Part shown: in pieces, positions 1 through 14,500 of the stretch
Layout: the number at the start of each line of letters is the position of its first letter
Numbering within the stretch: position 1 is the stretch's first letter
Assembly: GCF_037975245.1 (NCBI RefSeq)
Contig: NC_092567.1
Span: forward strand, 25,962,376 to 26,022,375
Direction: 5' to 3'
DNA length: 60,000 nt
Origin: Apostichopus japonicus
Taxonomy: Eukaryota > Echinodermata > Holothuroidea > Aspidochirotida > Stichopodidae
The notes under the pieces: generated by a model
Seen by the model: the letters and a program-made list of their open reading frames with translations, nothing else
Told to the model about the DNA's origin: nothing
The model's database searches: none
Position numbers and translations under genes: made by a program

Positions 1-511
1 TACTGTATGTTAACCAACAAGCTCCTTGCATGCAGATCTGCGAGTTTCGTCAAACTGCATTACCGTCCAGTCATCAGCTTCCAAAGATGTCAGGCTCCTG
101 CGGGGCCAGCAGATTGACAGTGGCCATCCAGCCAATGGACGATACCTGGTGGCAAATCTTTGGGGTACCAAGTGGCAAATGGACCATGCTGGCTGACGAT
201 GACAACCGCCGAGATGAAACACTCCCAAGAGAGAAGTGACCTCCCCTGGGAATTCAGCCATCGTCGATCCGTAATTTGAATGCCAAGTTTCATTTCCTGC
301 TCAGAATTCCGACAACGACAACAGATCTTAGAATTCCGACAACGACGCCAGATCTTAGTCCATATTTGAGGCTGCAGAGCAACTGAGGCTACACAAGCCA
401 CCTCGCACTAGGCCTTTTTATGTTCTATCAACAACGTTAAAGTGTGAAAATGTGAAACGTGCGCTCCACCTCATGACGGTAAATTTCTTTGACCGTGTCT
501 TTATACAGTAT

Positions 512-806
512 AACTTGTGAATATGCACGACGTCTCTTAATTATGCAAATGAGGTTTTGTTGCTCAACCACCGTCTCTAAGACTTGAGAACAGTGCAGAA
601 TGTTTAGGTGTCTCCATAGGTCTATACTATTGCCCCTTTAATTCGCTCGATGATTTGGGTCCCTTTAACGGGGAGGGGTGTGCAGGGCTGGCCCGGCTGG
701 AGGATGTTACTACTTGGGAATGGGTAGGGATTCACCTTCACCTCATTTAGATATCTTATTTGCATAATACAATTTATGATTGATGACCGTGCATATTCAT
801 AAGTGG
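512..806. mobile_element. Possible MITE with imperfect terminal inverted repeats
   Basis: The left end reads ACTTGTGAATATGCACG and the right end, reverse-complemented, reads ACTTATGAATATGCACG. Just inside, ATTATGCAAAT on the left is answered by ATTTGCATAAT on the right. The element would be about 295 bp and has no coding capacity. I could not define a target-site duplication, so the superfamily is unassigned. Chance inverted repeats in AT-rich DNA are the alternative. Confidence 0.4.
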
Positions 807-3257
807 AGGCTAACGTAAGTTTATGTTAGGGCTTTGTTGCAGTGGAGGTTCTTCCTGTTCCAAGTGTAAGGATTGTGACATGTTGGGTAGCCTCTTCTCA
901 CCTAGTTACTCCTTGTGATAACCCTGTTTTACTGTTAACCAGTCATTTCCTTGTCATCATACAGACGTTCACGAAGGAGATATTTTATTTGTGAGAAAAC
1001 TATCACACCTAAATACCTGGTTTTGAATCATGTACGATGTCAAATGTTTCCCCTAATCAAACTACCATATTACCTTGAAATCCCCTTCAATACTGAGCTT
1101 CATTAAAAAGGGATTCAATGTGTATAGGATTCCAAATGTGATGCAATAGCTAACCTTAAATTTTAAACTAAAAGAGCTCAAGGTAACTTGAAGATTAACT
1201 CCTCCACTGAGAACAACTTGAAGATGAGATTACTTTTTTTACCTAAAACCATTTATGAGATTCTTATACCTTTACCAAAAACGGAAATGGCTGGATTTGT
1301 GAACTGCGTGTCATAGATATTGGGACAGAAGATTGTCAATGACACTGCATTAACTAGTTGCTTATTCCTGAATGCTTTCTTTCATGTTTAGCTTGTTCAG
1401 TCCTGTTTTTAATTGCATTTCATTTCACTTATAAATGTTTTGTCCTTTGCTGTGTCTGTATCAATGTTGTCATGTAACTTATCCACTGTTTCCTGCGTTC
1501 ACATTGCACTTTCTGTAAGCTGCTTTTTAATTCTGATTTCATGGCTGAAGGCCAAAAGAACTATGCATGATTATCATGGTATTTGTGTGATTTGTATGGA
1601 TTGTAAACTCTGTGATTCAAACAAGACATGATGGAATACCTACATACATGGGCAGTGGTGAAATATTGTTTCTTCATAAAAGTCAAATGTCATCTAAGGC
1701 CACCATGTGTCTAAGTCAGTTAAGCTTGTAAACTTTGGTGATTCTGAAAAGTATAGCTTCAATAGTACTCATATATAATATGTAGGTAAACATTGTTGGG
1801 GTAAAAGAAATTAATAGGTTCACAATAGAGATCAAGGTCATTTGAGTTCAAAAGAGTTGAAAATTAGTAAAATTAGTATAAAATGAGTAAGAAACCATAT
1901 ATCAGTAATTACAAAATTAAAGCTTGAGTGAACTTTACACTTTACTGATTCAACCTTTAATATTGAGTGCAATATCCATTTAAATATCTTTGAAGGTCAA
2001 TATAGGTCAAAGCACATAGCCTTTTGAAAATCATAAACTCCCCCAAAAAAGCACTGGTGAACTTGATATTTATAGATCTATATCGATCAAAAACCTTGTC
2101 AATCACTTGAAGTCTTGCAGTGGACAAAAACCTTGGTTAAAATGTACGTGTCACATCAAATATTGTCATATGAAACATGGTCAGGAATCACTACGGCCCG
2201 CTTTATACCTTTCTGGCCATCCATGATGATGATTTTCACACATGCTTTCTGTTTGTTTCTGGGGTTACTGCGGTGTAGGTACAGTAGTTTGCATTCATTG
2301 TTAGATTTGTAGTTGCTTTGATATGGAAATGTTCTCTGCAAAGATTTTGTCCAGACACATTTGGCAACATGACTTCACAATTATGGCAATCTATGTGCAG
2401 ACGGCATCCAAAAAGTAATTTGTGGAGACTACTTAAGAAGCAATGATTTGCATTTGTTATACCTAATGGCAATTATATAATTTATTATAATTAATGACAA
2501 TGCTCAAATCATCTGCATAAAGTGTGCACTGGTCTATTGCAGCTGACGTTTATTCACCTTCAAATTATATGTTGTCATGGACAAGTAATTATTTAACAAA
2601 AGAATATATATGAAAAATATATAAAATTAAAACCTAAAAAAAAAAAGTTCTGTTTATAAATTTTATTTAAAGAAAATAATTAAAACGGAAACTTGCAACC
2701 CACTGCAGTAACTGCAGCATACTATACTGTATCAGACCAAGAGCACATGTCTACACCTTGTATCCACAATTGTTGTATTTGTCAAAATGTTATACGGTAC
2801 ATTTGGTTCTTCACGTAGTAGTACATCTCATCAGCCTCCAAACCTTTATGCTAATTTCTTTTGTTCTTACATCATTTTGACCTGCTTCATCTTAATTCAA
2901 ATTAATTTTGTCTTTGTTTTTGTATTAATTAAAAAAAATCTTTGCCTTTGCACATTTCACGTTAACATTATTTTATCTGTCTCCACTATGAGTAAATTCA
3001 TTAAAGTAGTGTTTAGTAGGGTTTGACACAAAGCAAAATGCTTTGTTGTGAAATAGCAGTATGAACTATGCATACATCACCTGTCACTAGAGGAGTATAT
3101 ACAGTAGCCAGTCGTCTGTAAGTTTTGTTTAGTTCAGTACAGGGAACTCGTACCAAGGATAAAGTCTTTGACAGTAAATTATTTTGTCTCTTCGACTTGT
3201 GATGATTGTGAAAAGTCGCTCAGATCATATCGAACCATCGCTTCTTGATGACCATTC

Positions 3258-3415
3258 AGTGTGTAAGAAAAAATTGGTGAATTTGTCACACACTTGCCCA
3301 CGACATCCACTAATATCCCAATCGACGGGCAACATCTCACATCTAGTGTGTAACAAGAAATTGGTGAATTTGACACACTTATTCCCAGGACATCCACTAA
3401 TACCCCAACCAACCA
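3258..3415. repeat. Two-copy tandem duplication of about 90 bp
   Basis: The block GTGTGTAAGAAAAAATTGG..., followed by a poly-pyrimidine stretch and GACATCCACTAATA, is repeated about 90 bp later as GTGTGTAACAAGAAATTGG... with GGACATCCACTAATACC. The copies differ by scattered substitutions. Open frames crossing it on both strands repeat the same peptide and look like by-products of the duplication. Confidence 0.75.
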
Positions 3416-5089
3416 ACCAACCAATCTTTAACAATTATAGAGAGCCGTTTAATTATTTGCCTCAGTTTCACATGTTCTGCAAATGCCACAAACTTTCCTT
3501 CTTGCCCTATTTTGCCGTGTGCAGTTCATCATCAATTCACAGTTAATACTACTTCACCCATCATATATTTATTCCTTCATATACCAACCTACTTGCACCA
3601 AAACAAAAAACCTCTCCTAAATAAGTTGAGCATTGTGTGCGTGTGAAAATGTTGATATCCTCGGTTGTATGCACTATCATTCTCTTTTGTGTGCAATATG
3701 AATGTTTAATGGGCGACCTATTACATGAACCCAAAATGGCCGTGATTGTGGCTCCTAAGCCTTCTCTTCTGCCTTCTGGTGTTGTACTCTTTGATTTTGT
3801 AGCTGCCACTTGAAGGTAGTTGAGGGTTAAGCTGTAAATTCTACAAGCCTGCATTTTGCTGTGCTTATAAGTTGGAGAAATTTCAATATCTGGAGCTTTC
3901 AGTCTCAAGCTGTCTGAAGTACCAACTGTACTTATTTGTCCTTCCAAGACTTTTCAAGGTAGGGCACCTGCCCTTGTCTACTATAATCAAGGGACTAAAC
4001 CATAAATAAGTATAGCTAATCTTCTGTTATAGCTCCATGATTTAATGCAGGAATACTTTAAGCAGACAGGAAAAAGGTCTATTGTCTTTCCAAGGTTGAT
4101 TTGGATGGCTTTGATTCAGTATCTATACTATTGCATTCACGTGACTTGTTGTATAAGGTTGTTTGTGCCCTTTGGTCGAAATTTGGAAAGTGGCATGAAG
4201 GTCATTCAGTCAATACAGGTCTATACTCTGTACTAGGTTAACTTGATAAGGAAGATTTTATTCAACTTAGACATGATATACTCTCTGTACATTGAGCTAG
4301 CTAATAAGCCTAGGGGGGGGGGGTGGCGGGGGTGGAACAAATAGTGGTGAAAGTTTGTCACAAACTGATTGAGTTTCCAGGTAGAACCTATGATCAGGGA
4401 GTTGTTATGGAATGATGACTGTGTTGTTTAGTTTAAATGGAATCAAGCTGCATGAATCACACTATTGCAGGGAATGATTTATTTGGCATCACAAATTGCT
4501 ATACAAAATGGTGAAGTTGCTATGCAAGTGTGATATTGAATAGCAGTAGTACACAGGAACTATAGTATTCTATGAGAGAAAAAGTTTAGAGCTTTTGAAA
4601 ATGCTACACAAAATGTTTACACTATTGTGAATATTTCAATGATTCCCTACATTGATTGATGTATAGGCTGGCATACCAGATTTCGGTCTACCCCCCGTAG
4701 CATTTATGATTTCATGAAATGAATGACTTGTTTGTGAATTTGAATGAAAAATGAGACTTGGCTCTACTGGTTCGAATTCACAGTTAGGAATTAGGTAATT
4801 CATGACCATGCCGACTTACAAGACAGTTTGATGCCCTTCAAATAGTAACAAACAACACAGTTTTGCTTGATTAACACATGTACACAAAACCAAAATAATA
4901 CTTTATATTCTTTGTATCCTTCGTACCAGTTGTTGTGTATGTTCAAGAATCACAATGTTTGTCACTTCATGTCCCGGAATCCTAGTGTTACCTATTAAAT
5001 TTGTCATTTTTGGTAAAAGTCCAGATTTCAGATCTCTTATCCTGTTTTCATTTGTGGAGGGTTATCATTAACTCCTTATAAATGCAAGT

Positions 5090-5395
5090 CAAGTCTTGGA
5101 AGGCAAGTCTCACGTCAGCTCTTAAGTCAATTTGAGTAATTCCAAGTCTCTGAGGGCTGGCCTAAAGTAAATTCTCTGAGGGCTGGCCTGCAGTCTAGTC
5201 TCTGAGAACTGGCCTGAAGTCAAGTCTTAAAGCAATTGAATCTAGTGAAGTCTCTGAGTTCTGGCCTGAAGTCAAGTCTCTGAGGGCTGGCCTGAAGTCA
5301 AGTCTCTGAGGGCTGGCCTGAAGTCAAGTCTCTGAGGGCTGGCCTGAAGTCAAGTCTCTGAGGGCTGGCCTGCAGTCAAGTCTCAGGGATCTCCC
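5090..5395. repeat. 26-bp minisatellite
   Basis: Unit AAGTCTCTGAGGGCTGGCCTG plus GAAGTC, about 26 bp. It is degenerate at the left and nearly perfect for the last five copies (about 5274-5390). No coding signal. Confidence 0.85.
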
Positions 5396-8225
5396 AGCAT
5401 TCTAAGTCATTTACTCAAGTGGCCAACACTTTCTTTAATAACAAAGAAATGCATTAGTGTGATGCTTTTTTTCAGTGTCACATGGTTTAGTTTCTGTGTG
5501 AGAGGATTTCACCTCATAATCAGTGTTCTCCATGGAAAGTATTTATTTGCTCCTTCCTACTAAAAGCAACCTAGCAATACGGTGTGACATTCTCAGTGCA
5601 GTTTTCAACTGAAATGATAAAAGCATTGTTCACCTGCATTGTTGACACAATTTGTGGCAAGGAGTGACCTTTCTTCCATTGTTTCCCACTGTTTTTCAGG
5701 AAGTTGTTAAGGTCTTTCTGGTTGGTATCTTTTTTGTTGGAACTTTCAGAGGTAGCATAATGGTGCATAATTTAAAAAAGCACCAACTGACCTTGAACTG
5801 TGGTAAAGGGTACAGTACATGTACACCAATTATGATATTTTATTCACATGTACGTTGTATGTTGATCCTGTAGTTGATTACATAGTTTGCATTTCTCATG
5901 GACGGACATATATAATATTGAGCCATTTCCTAGGAGACTGGGATATGATGGCATATGGTAGGAAAACCAGGGAAGTATGAAGAAAGACACTTTCATTGAG
6001 TATTCTTGTATAACTGACCACAGCAACTAGATGGATCTATGCCAGCTATCTGCCAACTGGTAGGCTCAAGACCCAGGATCTTCCATGAAGACTTATCCAC
6101 CCGACTTAACCAGATCCCCACCCTTTCGGTTTGAAGCTCACAATGTGTGGAAGGTAGCTATATGGAATTGATGTTAAAAAATGAATTAATCCATCTCAGT
6201 CAGCAAGTTTGAAATCTCAAGTGTGGAAATGTTTAGTAGTTCATTATTATCCACATTAATGAGTACCTTTATCTTCCCTGTGGATAATGTGTTTGTCTTA
6301 TTAAGGGTGAACTGCTTCATGTGAGAGGCATTACTCTTGGACTGTGTTTTTTCCCCCTCTCCTATTTGGTCTGTCTTGTATGCTAACATGAATATGATTC
6401 CAGAAATTATATCTGTAATATTCTTCTGTAACTACCTTGCATTTTCTGGTATTGGTCAATTTTGACATTAGTTTCATTTCTAGTAGTTCCTAGTGAATTG
6501 CTCTCGCATTCCCTATTCCCCCACATCTCCCTCCCCTATTGGTACAAACCGCTTGCTGCACAATACAAAGTGGCATGTACAGTAGGATCGAACAAATGGT
6601 GTGTCAAATTTGGAGATCGGAGATGTATTTTCTTTTAGTTTTGAAGCATTGCCACTAATGTGATTTATCTGTGTGTTGTGAAGTTAAAGTGAAGTTGAAA
6701 TGAAGGATGTGTGCATTACTGTATATATGGCTCTATGAGGAGACCAAATAGTTGGTTACAGATGGATTTGTTTGAAATATGGGCACTTTCCATTTTCTAA
6801 CCGGGTATTTGAATTTCTCAAGCAAAAAATCATATCCCGTGTTTGTTTTGTTTATCTGAGGAATCAGATTACAACAAGTTGGTACATGAGATCTAAAAAA
6901 ATGCTTCAACTGGGTCTTTGTCACTATGTTCAACTATGACCTTCAAATATTTTATTATCCTTCGGCTGTGAGCTATTAGGGCAGTTTTAGTTTGCTATGT
7001 AGTTGTTCCTTATTTGGAATTTCTCAGTTAACCTTTGACCTGTACTCCCACATGATATTCTTTCAAGTGAAAATATTGGATGAATACTTTAAAATATCAT
7101 TTTAAACAAACATCAATTGAGTTAGTTTCTGGTTAAAAGATTTGAAAATCTGTGATTACAAACTTCATCAAGTCATTTCAGTTAGTTTTGCTCAGTTTGT
7201 CTCTTTTTTAGAAACCGGTTATTTTTTCTCAATTTTGCACATTTCAACTTTAATCTTCATCCTATCAATTTCAACAATCTGTTAATGACCTCAATAATCA
7301 TACAGACTTTTGCAATGGACACAGACATTGAAAGCATTTTATTTATCATTTGCAAGTCTGCTCTGTAACCCATTATAAAATCACATCAATGAAACCTTGC
7401 AAGGCTTGCAGGTGGATGCTAAAACCCAAGGTGGTTAATCACTCAGAAATCATGCTGGTATAATATCAGATATGTTAAAGGTTTTCGCCATGCATTAGTG
7501 CCATACCATGAAAAATAGGAGGTCTGTTGACATCTGTTCAACTTTTCACCATTTAACCAAATTTTTGGATGGACAATCAGTCTAACACCTTAGAACTTCA
7601 TTTTTCTTGAAGTAATGAAAGATCCAATCTGTTGGACTCTAACATTCTGTCTCTCTGTGACTATTGCACCTAATGTTATTCACCTGCTGGAGTAATAAAC
7701 ATGTCAGAAATTTTCAATAAATTTGGTACACAGTTTGAAGCAAACCCGATTTATATAGCTTATAATGCACGAGCTGCATTACTGATAGTAGCAAATAAAA
7801 TATAAGCAATGTACTGAAATAAAATGTATTGGATAAACTGCTCAGGTGGTCAGCCAACTACCAATACATAGAAGTCACTGGAAATATGACATCACTGTAT
7901 GTCTTATTACAGTGCATTTGCTTATTTATTTAAATTAATTAATTAATTTGTATTTTTTTAAAAGCCAATAAAGCATGTAATCAGCTCTGTCCCCCAAATA
8001 GCCCGATAACTGGCTAAACATTTTGACGTCATTGACAAATTTAGACAACGGGCCATATTTACGGGATGGTTTGCAGTGTTGATTAACAATCTTTGCTTTA
8101 TTTAAGAAATTTCTGTGTGATTAATTTCTCAATTGTGGTGAAACTTTTCCCAAATGAGAAATTGTGTTATGATTTTCAGTCTTTTATTTTTTGGATTCTA
8201 ACTTTTTCATGGATATCTTCAACAG

Positions 8226-8519
8226 GTTCCATTGGATCGTTAACATTCTCGTGCCAGCTTCTGAGCAGTGCCTTTGCCTTCATGTTAGAGCATAGCGTGG
8301 GATTCCGTCCAGTTATCGTAGTGGCCACTATTCTTTGTGCTTTGGGTATCTTTTTGTCTGCCATAGCAACGAGAATGCTCTTTCTTTACCTTACCCTTGG
8401 ATTACTGTATGGCAGTTCATCTGGCATCTGCTTCCATGCTACCATTTGTGTATTACTCCAACACTTCCCCCTCAAAAACACTCGGCCTACAGCAGTACTA
8501 CTACTGGGTTCAACAGTCG
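8226..8519 (+). CDS. Transporter exon A: TM2 end to TM5 start
   Basis: The acceptor is ttcaacag and the donor is G|GTAAGA; the exon begins and ends inside glycine codons (phases match exon B). It encodes a hydrophobic stretch with GFRPVIVVATILCALGIF (TM3) and LFLYLTLGLLYGSSSGICF (TM4). The G-x-R-P-V after TM2 is typical of the MCT TM2-TM3 turn. The open frame runs upstream without a stop to about 8093, but that part has no MCT similarity and is intron. Confidence 0.85.
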
Positions 8520-11500
8520 GTAAGACTTTTCTCACAATTTGTTGTCCTAGCACTATGGTTTCCACATGTCCATGATTCTCAGATATCTACATATTTCTAT
8601 CTAATTGTGCATTTACTTTGATGTACAAAACATCTGTTTCTAGGGTGGGAAGTACGTACCAGGAGTGTTTGAATTGCCAATATATAGAAATGAACAGTTC
8701 CTTCAACACTCGGATCTCACACAGAAAATTCTGTTGTGTTGGATCTTGGGTCACCGTAATTGACATGATCAAGGTACACTTCAAATCAATTCTTTTGCAC
8801 ACATTGAGGTTAATTTGACCCCCTCCAGCAGACTGCAAATTTGAGATAAGGTGTTTACAAGTAAGGCTCCACTCACTAACATTTACACACCCATCTGCCT
8901 GCATGACTACAAAGCTTACGATTATCATCAAAACCAAAAAGGGATTTGAAAAGTATTATCTGGAAACTGCACATGTTTATAAAAGTTTTGATATCTGAGT
9001 AGCGTAACTTGTAGGGATTACTTTTTGCTGTTATAATAAAAACCACAGTTGTGTAAAGTCTTTGCTTCATCAGTCAGTCACTGTTATCTGAAATCTTTGG
9101 AAAGGTAGGAATGGAAGAATACGTGACCTCATAACTAAACTTGTAGATGTTGTTTTACAGCTTCTTGTTTAAGACACCTCAAGTTGTCATTTTCTTAGGA
9201 AAAAGGTGTCAGACTATTTCAAAATTCAAGGATTTATGCTGCAAGTGATTTCTCTTGTTAAAGCAGTTACTTGAGCTGGTTTGCAGAGTGGACCCCTCTT
9301 GCCATCACATACACTTTTAAAAATCAATCATCAAATATAGAACTTATATTGCACCAAATATACAAGTTCATGTGGAAGCTCATTGGCCCTTGGTCAAGAA
9401 ACTGCTACTGTATTGAGAACAGATTTAAATCTCCACAGAATGCTGTAGCATTCAGATTTTGTGTATCACTTTGAAGGCTATGAACTTTGTTCATGTTGCA
9501 TGGCATTTTTCATTGCAATACTGGATTAGTTATTCCCTGGTCTCTGATGGCATTGTTGCTTTGAATGTCACTGGGAAGAAACTGTGATAAGGTCTTTTCT
9601 TTTCCACATTTTTCAGGTGTCTTGGTTTATAGCCAGCTGCTAGAAATAACGCTAACGTCCTTTGGCTGGCGGATATCGATGTTGATCTTGGCCTCTCTTA
9701 TAATTATACCTGGATTACCAGCCTCATTCCTCATTACTCCTGTCTCACGCTATCCAAGGACCAACCATGCCCACGAGGAACACATCACAAAAACCATGGG
9801 TAGAAGGTTCAGTCAAACAGTTCTATCTTTGGTCAAGAAGAAAGAGGCCCGAGACAGTTGTAGAAAGATTGATGCGAGCAGACTTGCCAATTATTCATCC
9901 TCTGTGGAAAAAGGAACTTCATTAGAAATAGAATCACTTGATGAATACACCCCTTGGAGAGAATGGAGTAGTTCTGATTTATCCAGCTCTTCCACAGATG
10001 ATAGAAGCTCAAACATTCACAGCACTGCTACCAAAGACAAACCAAAGGAGGTCAAAAGTAGAAAACGTTCATTGACCACACATTCTTGGTGTGGCGACTG
10101 CAAAGTTGTGATGAAAATGGGACAAATGTGGATCTTTGCCGTTGCCTGTGTGCTTAGTGCCATGGCATGGTGTGTGTTTATCATTAATATAGTGAGTATT
10201 TACATTCCAAAGGTGAAACCTTGCTTTTAAATGTTAGTCTTTCTTAGGTTTTTTCCTACACTACTGATATACATTGCAAGTCAAGCAGTGACAGGGTGGT
10301 TTTTACCATAAATTTCCTGAGATTTTATGGTATTATTTTGCTTCAGTAACAGACTTTAAAAATGTTCCTTTATCTTGAATTTATTGGCATCATGCATGCA
10401 CTGTCAATGTGGGATATTTTGGTTAGCAGGACGAATTTAAGGATCTGTTTCATTTCTGTCGGTCAAAGGGAAGGAACTTTTTCAAGTGTTTTTTTTTGGT
10501 TTTTGTATTTGATGATTAAAATTCTTTCAGCTTATATACAGTACCTGTCTTGTAACTGTATGTTATACAGTATTTTTACTTGTATCAACATGACAAAACA
10601 GACTTGGGATACATTATGTGTCATGTGGCCATTCTGCATCTAGTTACACTTCAATACTTTATAACCTCAATTGCATATTTAACTTTTAATAAATCTCATT
10701 TTACCATTTTGATTTTTTTTTTTGCAGTTAGGTTAAAAATGTACATGATAAGCTAGATGTAGAAATAGAAGATTGCTTGAGGTTTGGCTGATCTAAGACT
10801 AGTGTTTTTTTAATTGGTGGTTGATCTATGTTTCTATTCTGCTTAGTGTGAACAATGTGTTTCTTCAATGTTATTACAGAGGGTGTTGTCATATGTGTGC
10901 TATCTATACTGTTAACAGATCTTTGAATCAAAGTAGCATTATCCTCTGAAGGTGCTCACAAGCATGCGAAACACAGACTGGTTGATTTACTAGTTCAAGT
11001 TTCCACTTTCGCAATTTGGCTGAATGAAATAACATGCTTTAGAAAAGGCAAGTGATATGTGCTTAAAGCAATTAGATTGACCGAAACTTGAATAATTATG
11101 AATGAAATTAGCATACTACTAGTGATTAACACATGGTAACGTTATGATCTATCAAAGTGTCCTGGCACTAGAAAGGACCAATATGACAACGCCCTCTATT
11201 AATTATGGTTGTGGCTGGAGAGCCCCAGTAAAGTTATATTTCAGTGAATAATTATGAATTATCTCATAGGCTATGATATACTAATTGGGTAAATTGCTGC
11301 ATAAATGCAAATAGTGATGTAGTGTGTTATTTACATAACTTTACTATTAAAGTGTTACCCAATTAGATATTTGCTTAAACTTTTTAAGAATAGTTTTGGG
11401 TTTCTGGTAAATCTGTGCTCCTCTCAGCGTGATACAAATATTTCATTGAGTTTGTGTAATTTTTGACTAGTTTTTTTTAAATATTGATTAGTAATTACTG

Positions 11501-14500
11501 CCATGTTTTAATTATCATGGTATGAAGAGTGATTGATGTTTCCCTGATTTGGGATTAGCGTCTAAGTGAGTATGTGTGTTGCTGTTTAGGGAATTAGTGG
11601 TCATAAATGATGCAAGCTGCTGTCAGCTTTCGAAGATGTTTTCTTAGGTTTGACTAGTCTATGCATTACCCGGATTTTCTGGTGGCAAGAAATTTGATGA
11701 CTTATATGGAGAAAGATATTAATACTGTTAAGTGACAGTGCAATTTATATCTTGTTCCTAACCCTTGATACAATTGTTAGACCTGTTACTACATATAAGA
11801 CTCCATTACTCCAGGATATGGTCTGTGATGTCATCATGGCAAATGTTCTTCAACAGCCTTACTGTCTAATCACAATATTGGTGTTGATTTGTCCTTGTAA
11901 TGTGGTACATTGAATGTTGTTTAGTTTTACACTATTTCACTCATAATTTCTTCACTACTGTATGTAACTTTTGTTGTATGTCATTTTCCTCATTGGATAA
12001 AATATTTGTACGATGTACAAATAAAAATTTTTACTGGTCAGTTGCCATGGTGACAACACTATTAGTCCCTGATGTTATTGCCAGATGTAATCATAAAAAT
12101 TCACCCGAGTTTGTATCGTGCAAAATGCTTATTTGGGATGTGGTTTGCATCCAAATTTGCAGACCAATATTCAGCAATTTTTGTTAAATAAGCCATCAAA
12201 TCTCAACCACCAGAATATCCCTTTCAAAAGTGTTGGTAAAGTCACATTGACGGTAGCACAGATCCTACTGTGACTAGAGTTGGATCTTTTCAGCATGGTA
12301 TATAAACAATAAAAAGTTTGTGTCTCTGAAGTTATGAGAAGTCTATATATATTAAGTGGGAGTTGAATGAAATCTATGATGGCCTTTATGTGACCAGTAA
12401 TTAATTGGTAAACCCATGTTCCTCTTGGCTGGAAAGGAATAAAGCAAAGCCTTAAAATTTGTAGAGGTTAAAACATTTGAGAATGCCTTCCTCAAAATAA
12501 GGTATGGAGTCATAGAAGTCTTGTGGCGTGTATATACAGTATATATCATTATCTATGATATTTTGCTGTTCTGTGAAAATGCTGTATATCAGCTATCAAA
12601 GGTTGCATCACATTGCCATCTAGTGTAGGAACTACTGTAGATTATTCACTTTAGTTACCTGTGGTATTGTAAACATGACTGCTCTACCACGTACCATTTG
12701 AAATTAACTGAATATGGATATTTTGTGACTTAATAAGAATTCATGATGTGCAAAAGATAGTTCTAAGATGCATGTAAATCTAGCAAAATATTGTTAAGTG
12801 ATGTTGGAGACATTGAACTGAATTCTTTCTTTTTTTTTGAGGTAAAAGGATGTTTTAATTGAGCAATAAAATTTAGTGGATGATGGTGGTCACACATATA
12901 TATTATAGTATTACAGAAGGATTTTTAAGCCCGAATGACATAGTCTAGTTAAATTATTTTGTGTAATAAATATGTAAGGAGTAAGTTTACAATTAAGAAA
13001 GTGCAGAGATATTACTTGCTATTAATAAAGCTGTGAAGTATCTCACAGTTTGAGTTTCCATCAATAAAAATGTGTAAAATGTTCGTAAGATTGGTATGAA
13101 GCCATATAAGAACATTTTAACTTTTTTACCTTTTTTTTTTTGTTATGTATAAGATTTGGGAACAATGGTCTGCTTTTGCTTGTTTTTGATTATTGGTACT
13201 AAACTGCTGGCCAACTTGTTCTCTTTCATCTAGGGGAGTTTTTTTGACAGCGTTGGACTTACCCTCTCTGAGACTGCTTTTCTGCTTACCATTATGGCCA
13301 CTATGGAGATTGCTGGCAAACTTTACTTGGCAACCATCGGAGAAAGCGTACCAGTGGCCAAAATCCATTTTCTTATTGGCCAGAGTGTTATAATGACTTC
13401 AGTATCTGTCATTTTAATATTCGCTGAAAATTATATTGCCATGATATTTCTTAGTATAGGTAAGCAGATTTTGTACAGTAATATTGTGAAGAATAATTCG
13501 CTGCAACTAATTTATTTGTTGATCTTACAGAATAAACTAATATTTCTTTTCTTCCCTTCTATCTCTCCGTGTATTTTTCTTTTAATTTTTTTTGACCCAT
13601 AATATAAACCCATTTCATGTTTATACTATAACTTAAAAATCTTCACCGCTTTAGTTTACTATCAACTCATTGTTGTATTTTTTGTTGAAGCTTTATTTAA
13701 GTTAAATTAGTCTGTTATCAGACTCAACATTTAAAGGTCAGCAAGGGTGCCTTCATGAAACATTATTCTGCTACCTAGAGTCCACCAAAATCACACATAA
13801 AATTAGCAGGGTTATAAATAAAAAAAGGAAACATTGGATAAAATTGTTGGGACATAAAATGTTCTGTTTTAAACCATTAATGGGCTAACTATCAAGTTAG
13901 AAGCTCCCAAAGGATTGCAAGCATGTAGTTCTGTTTGTTAGATTCAAGGAGTATGTGTTTTATTTTGTGCACATATTAAATGGTTCGAGTCAAAATAATA
14001 AAAAGTTGCAATCGAAGCAACTACATCTTAGGCACTACTGTATGTCAAAATAGGATGCTGAGGGGGCTGCAGCATGCTGAATCCAGGCTGCAGGGGACAT
14101 GTTTTATGTTCTGCAGTTTCACACAACAGGCAGTTTGCTGGTCTGCAGAGAACCTCTATTGTTTGATATATTGATATAGCTTTTCTGCAAGGGAATTTGC
14201 AGCAGTTTTGGGTTTTTTTTTTACACAAGAGTATGAGTGGCATCTATAGAGACCACATAATTGTCCTTGTAGAGTGAATGTTATTAGTATCTATATTACA
14301 CTATCATTTGCTCTATATATTGCTGTACTTCTGCATTGGTTTCATTAAGGCATTGGTTTCTTTTCTGTCAAGTGAGTGTCATGTTTGGTTCTTCTCATGT
14401 TTTTGTTTTTCATTGGTAAACAGTTTTTAGAGTTGTTTTTGGTAAATACATTTTAGAGTTGTTTCGAGTAGACAGATTTTAGAGTTGTTTCAAGTAAACA

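Larger units (their letters stand above)
1..8225. other. Non-coding stretch upstream of the transporter exons
   Basis: I see no exon with family similarity on either strand. Open frames here are short, without conserved motifs or good splice context, and many begin at non-ATG codons. The 5' exons of the transporter gene (TM1 with a D-G-G-W-G-W-like motif) should lie on this side, but I could not find that motif; they may be before base 1. Contents recognised: a 27-bp direct duplication near 303-358 (gaattccgacaacgac twice), an inverted-repeat element at about 512-806, a duplicated block at 3258-3415, a 26-bp minisatellite at about 5140-5390 and AGGTCA-rich repeat pieces near 1825-2010. The rest looks like unremarkable AT-rich DNA. 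Confidence 0.6.

Noticed and set aside
4390-4420. AGGGAGTTGTTATGGAA similar to the palindrome in the TTAA family A element
   Set aside because: Only about 17 bp match and no termini nearby; too short to call a fragment.
8093-8225. Extension of transporter exon A upstream to an open start at 8093
   Set aside because: No MCT similarity there, and a good acceptor at 8225 joins the family frame; the extension is intron.
11275-11370. Hairpin-like CTAATTGGGTAA / TTACCCAATTAG pair
   Set aside because: About 12-bp arms only, no other element features.
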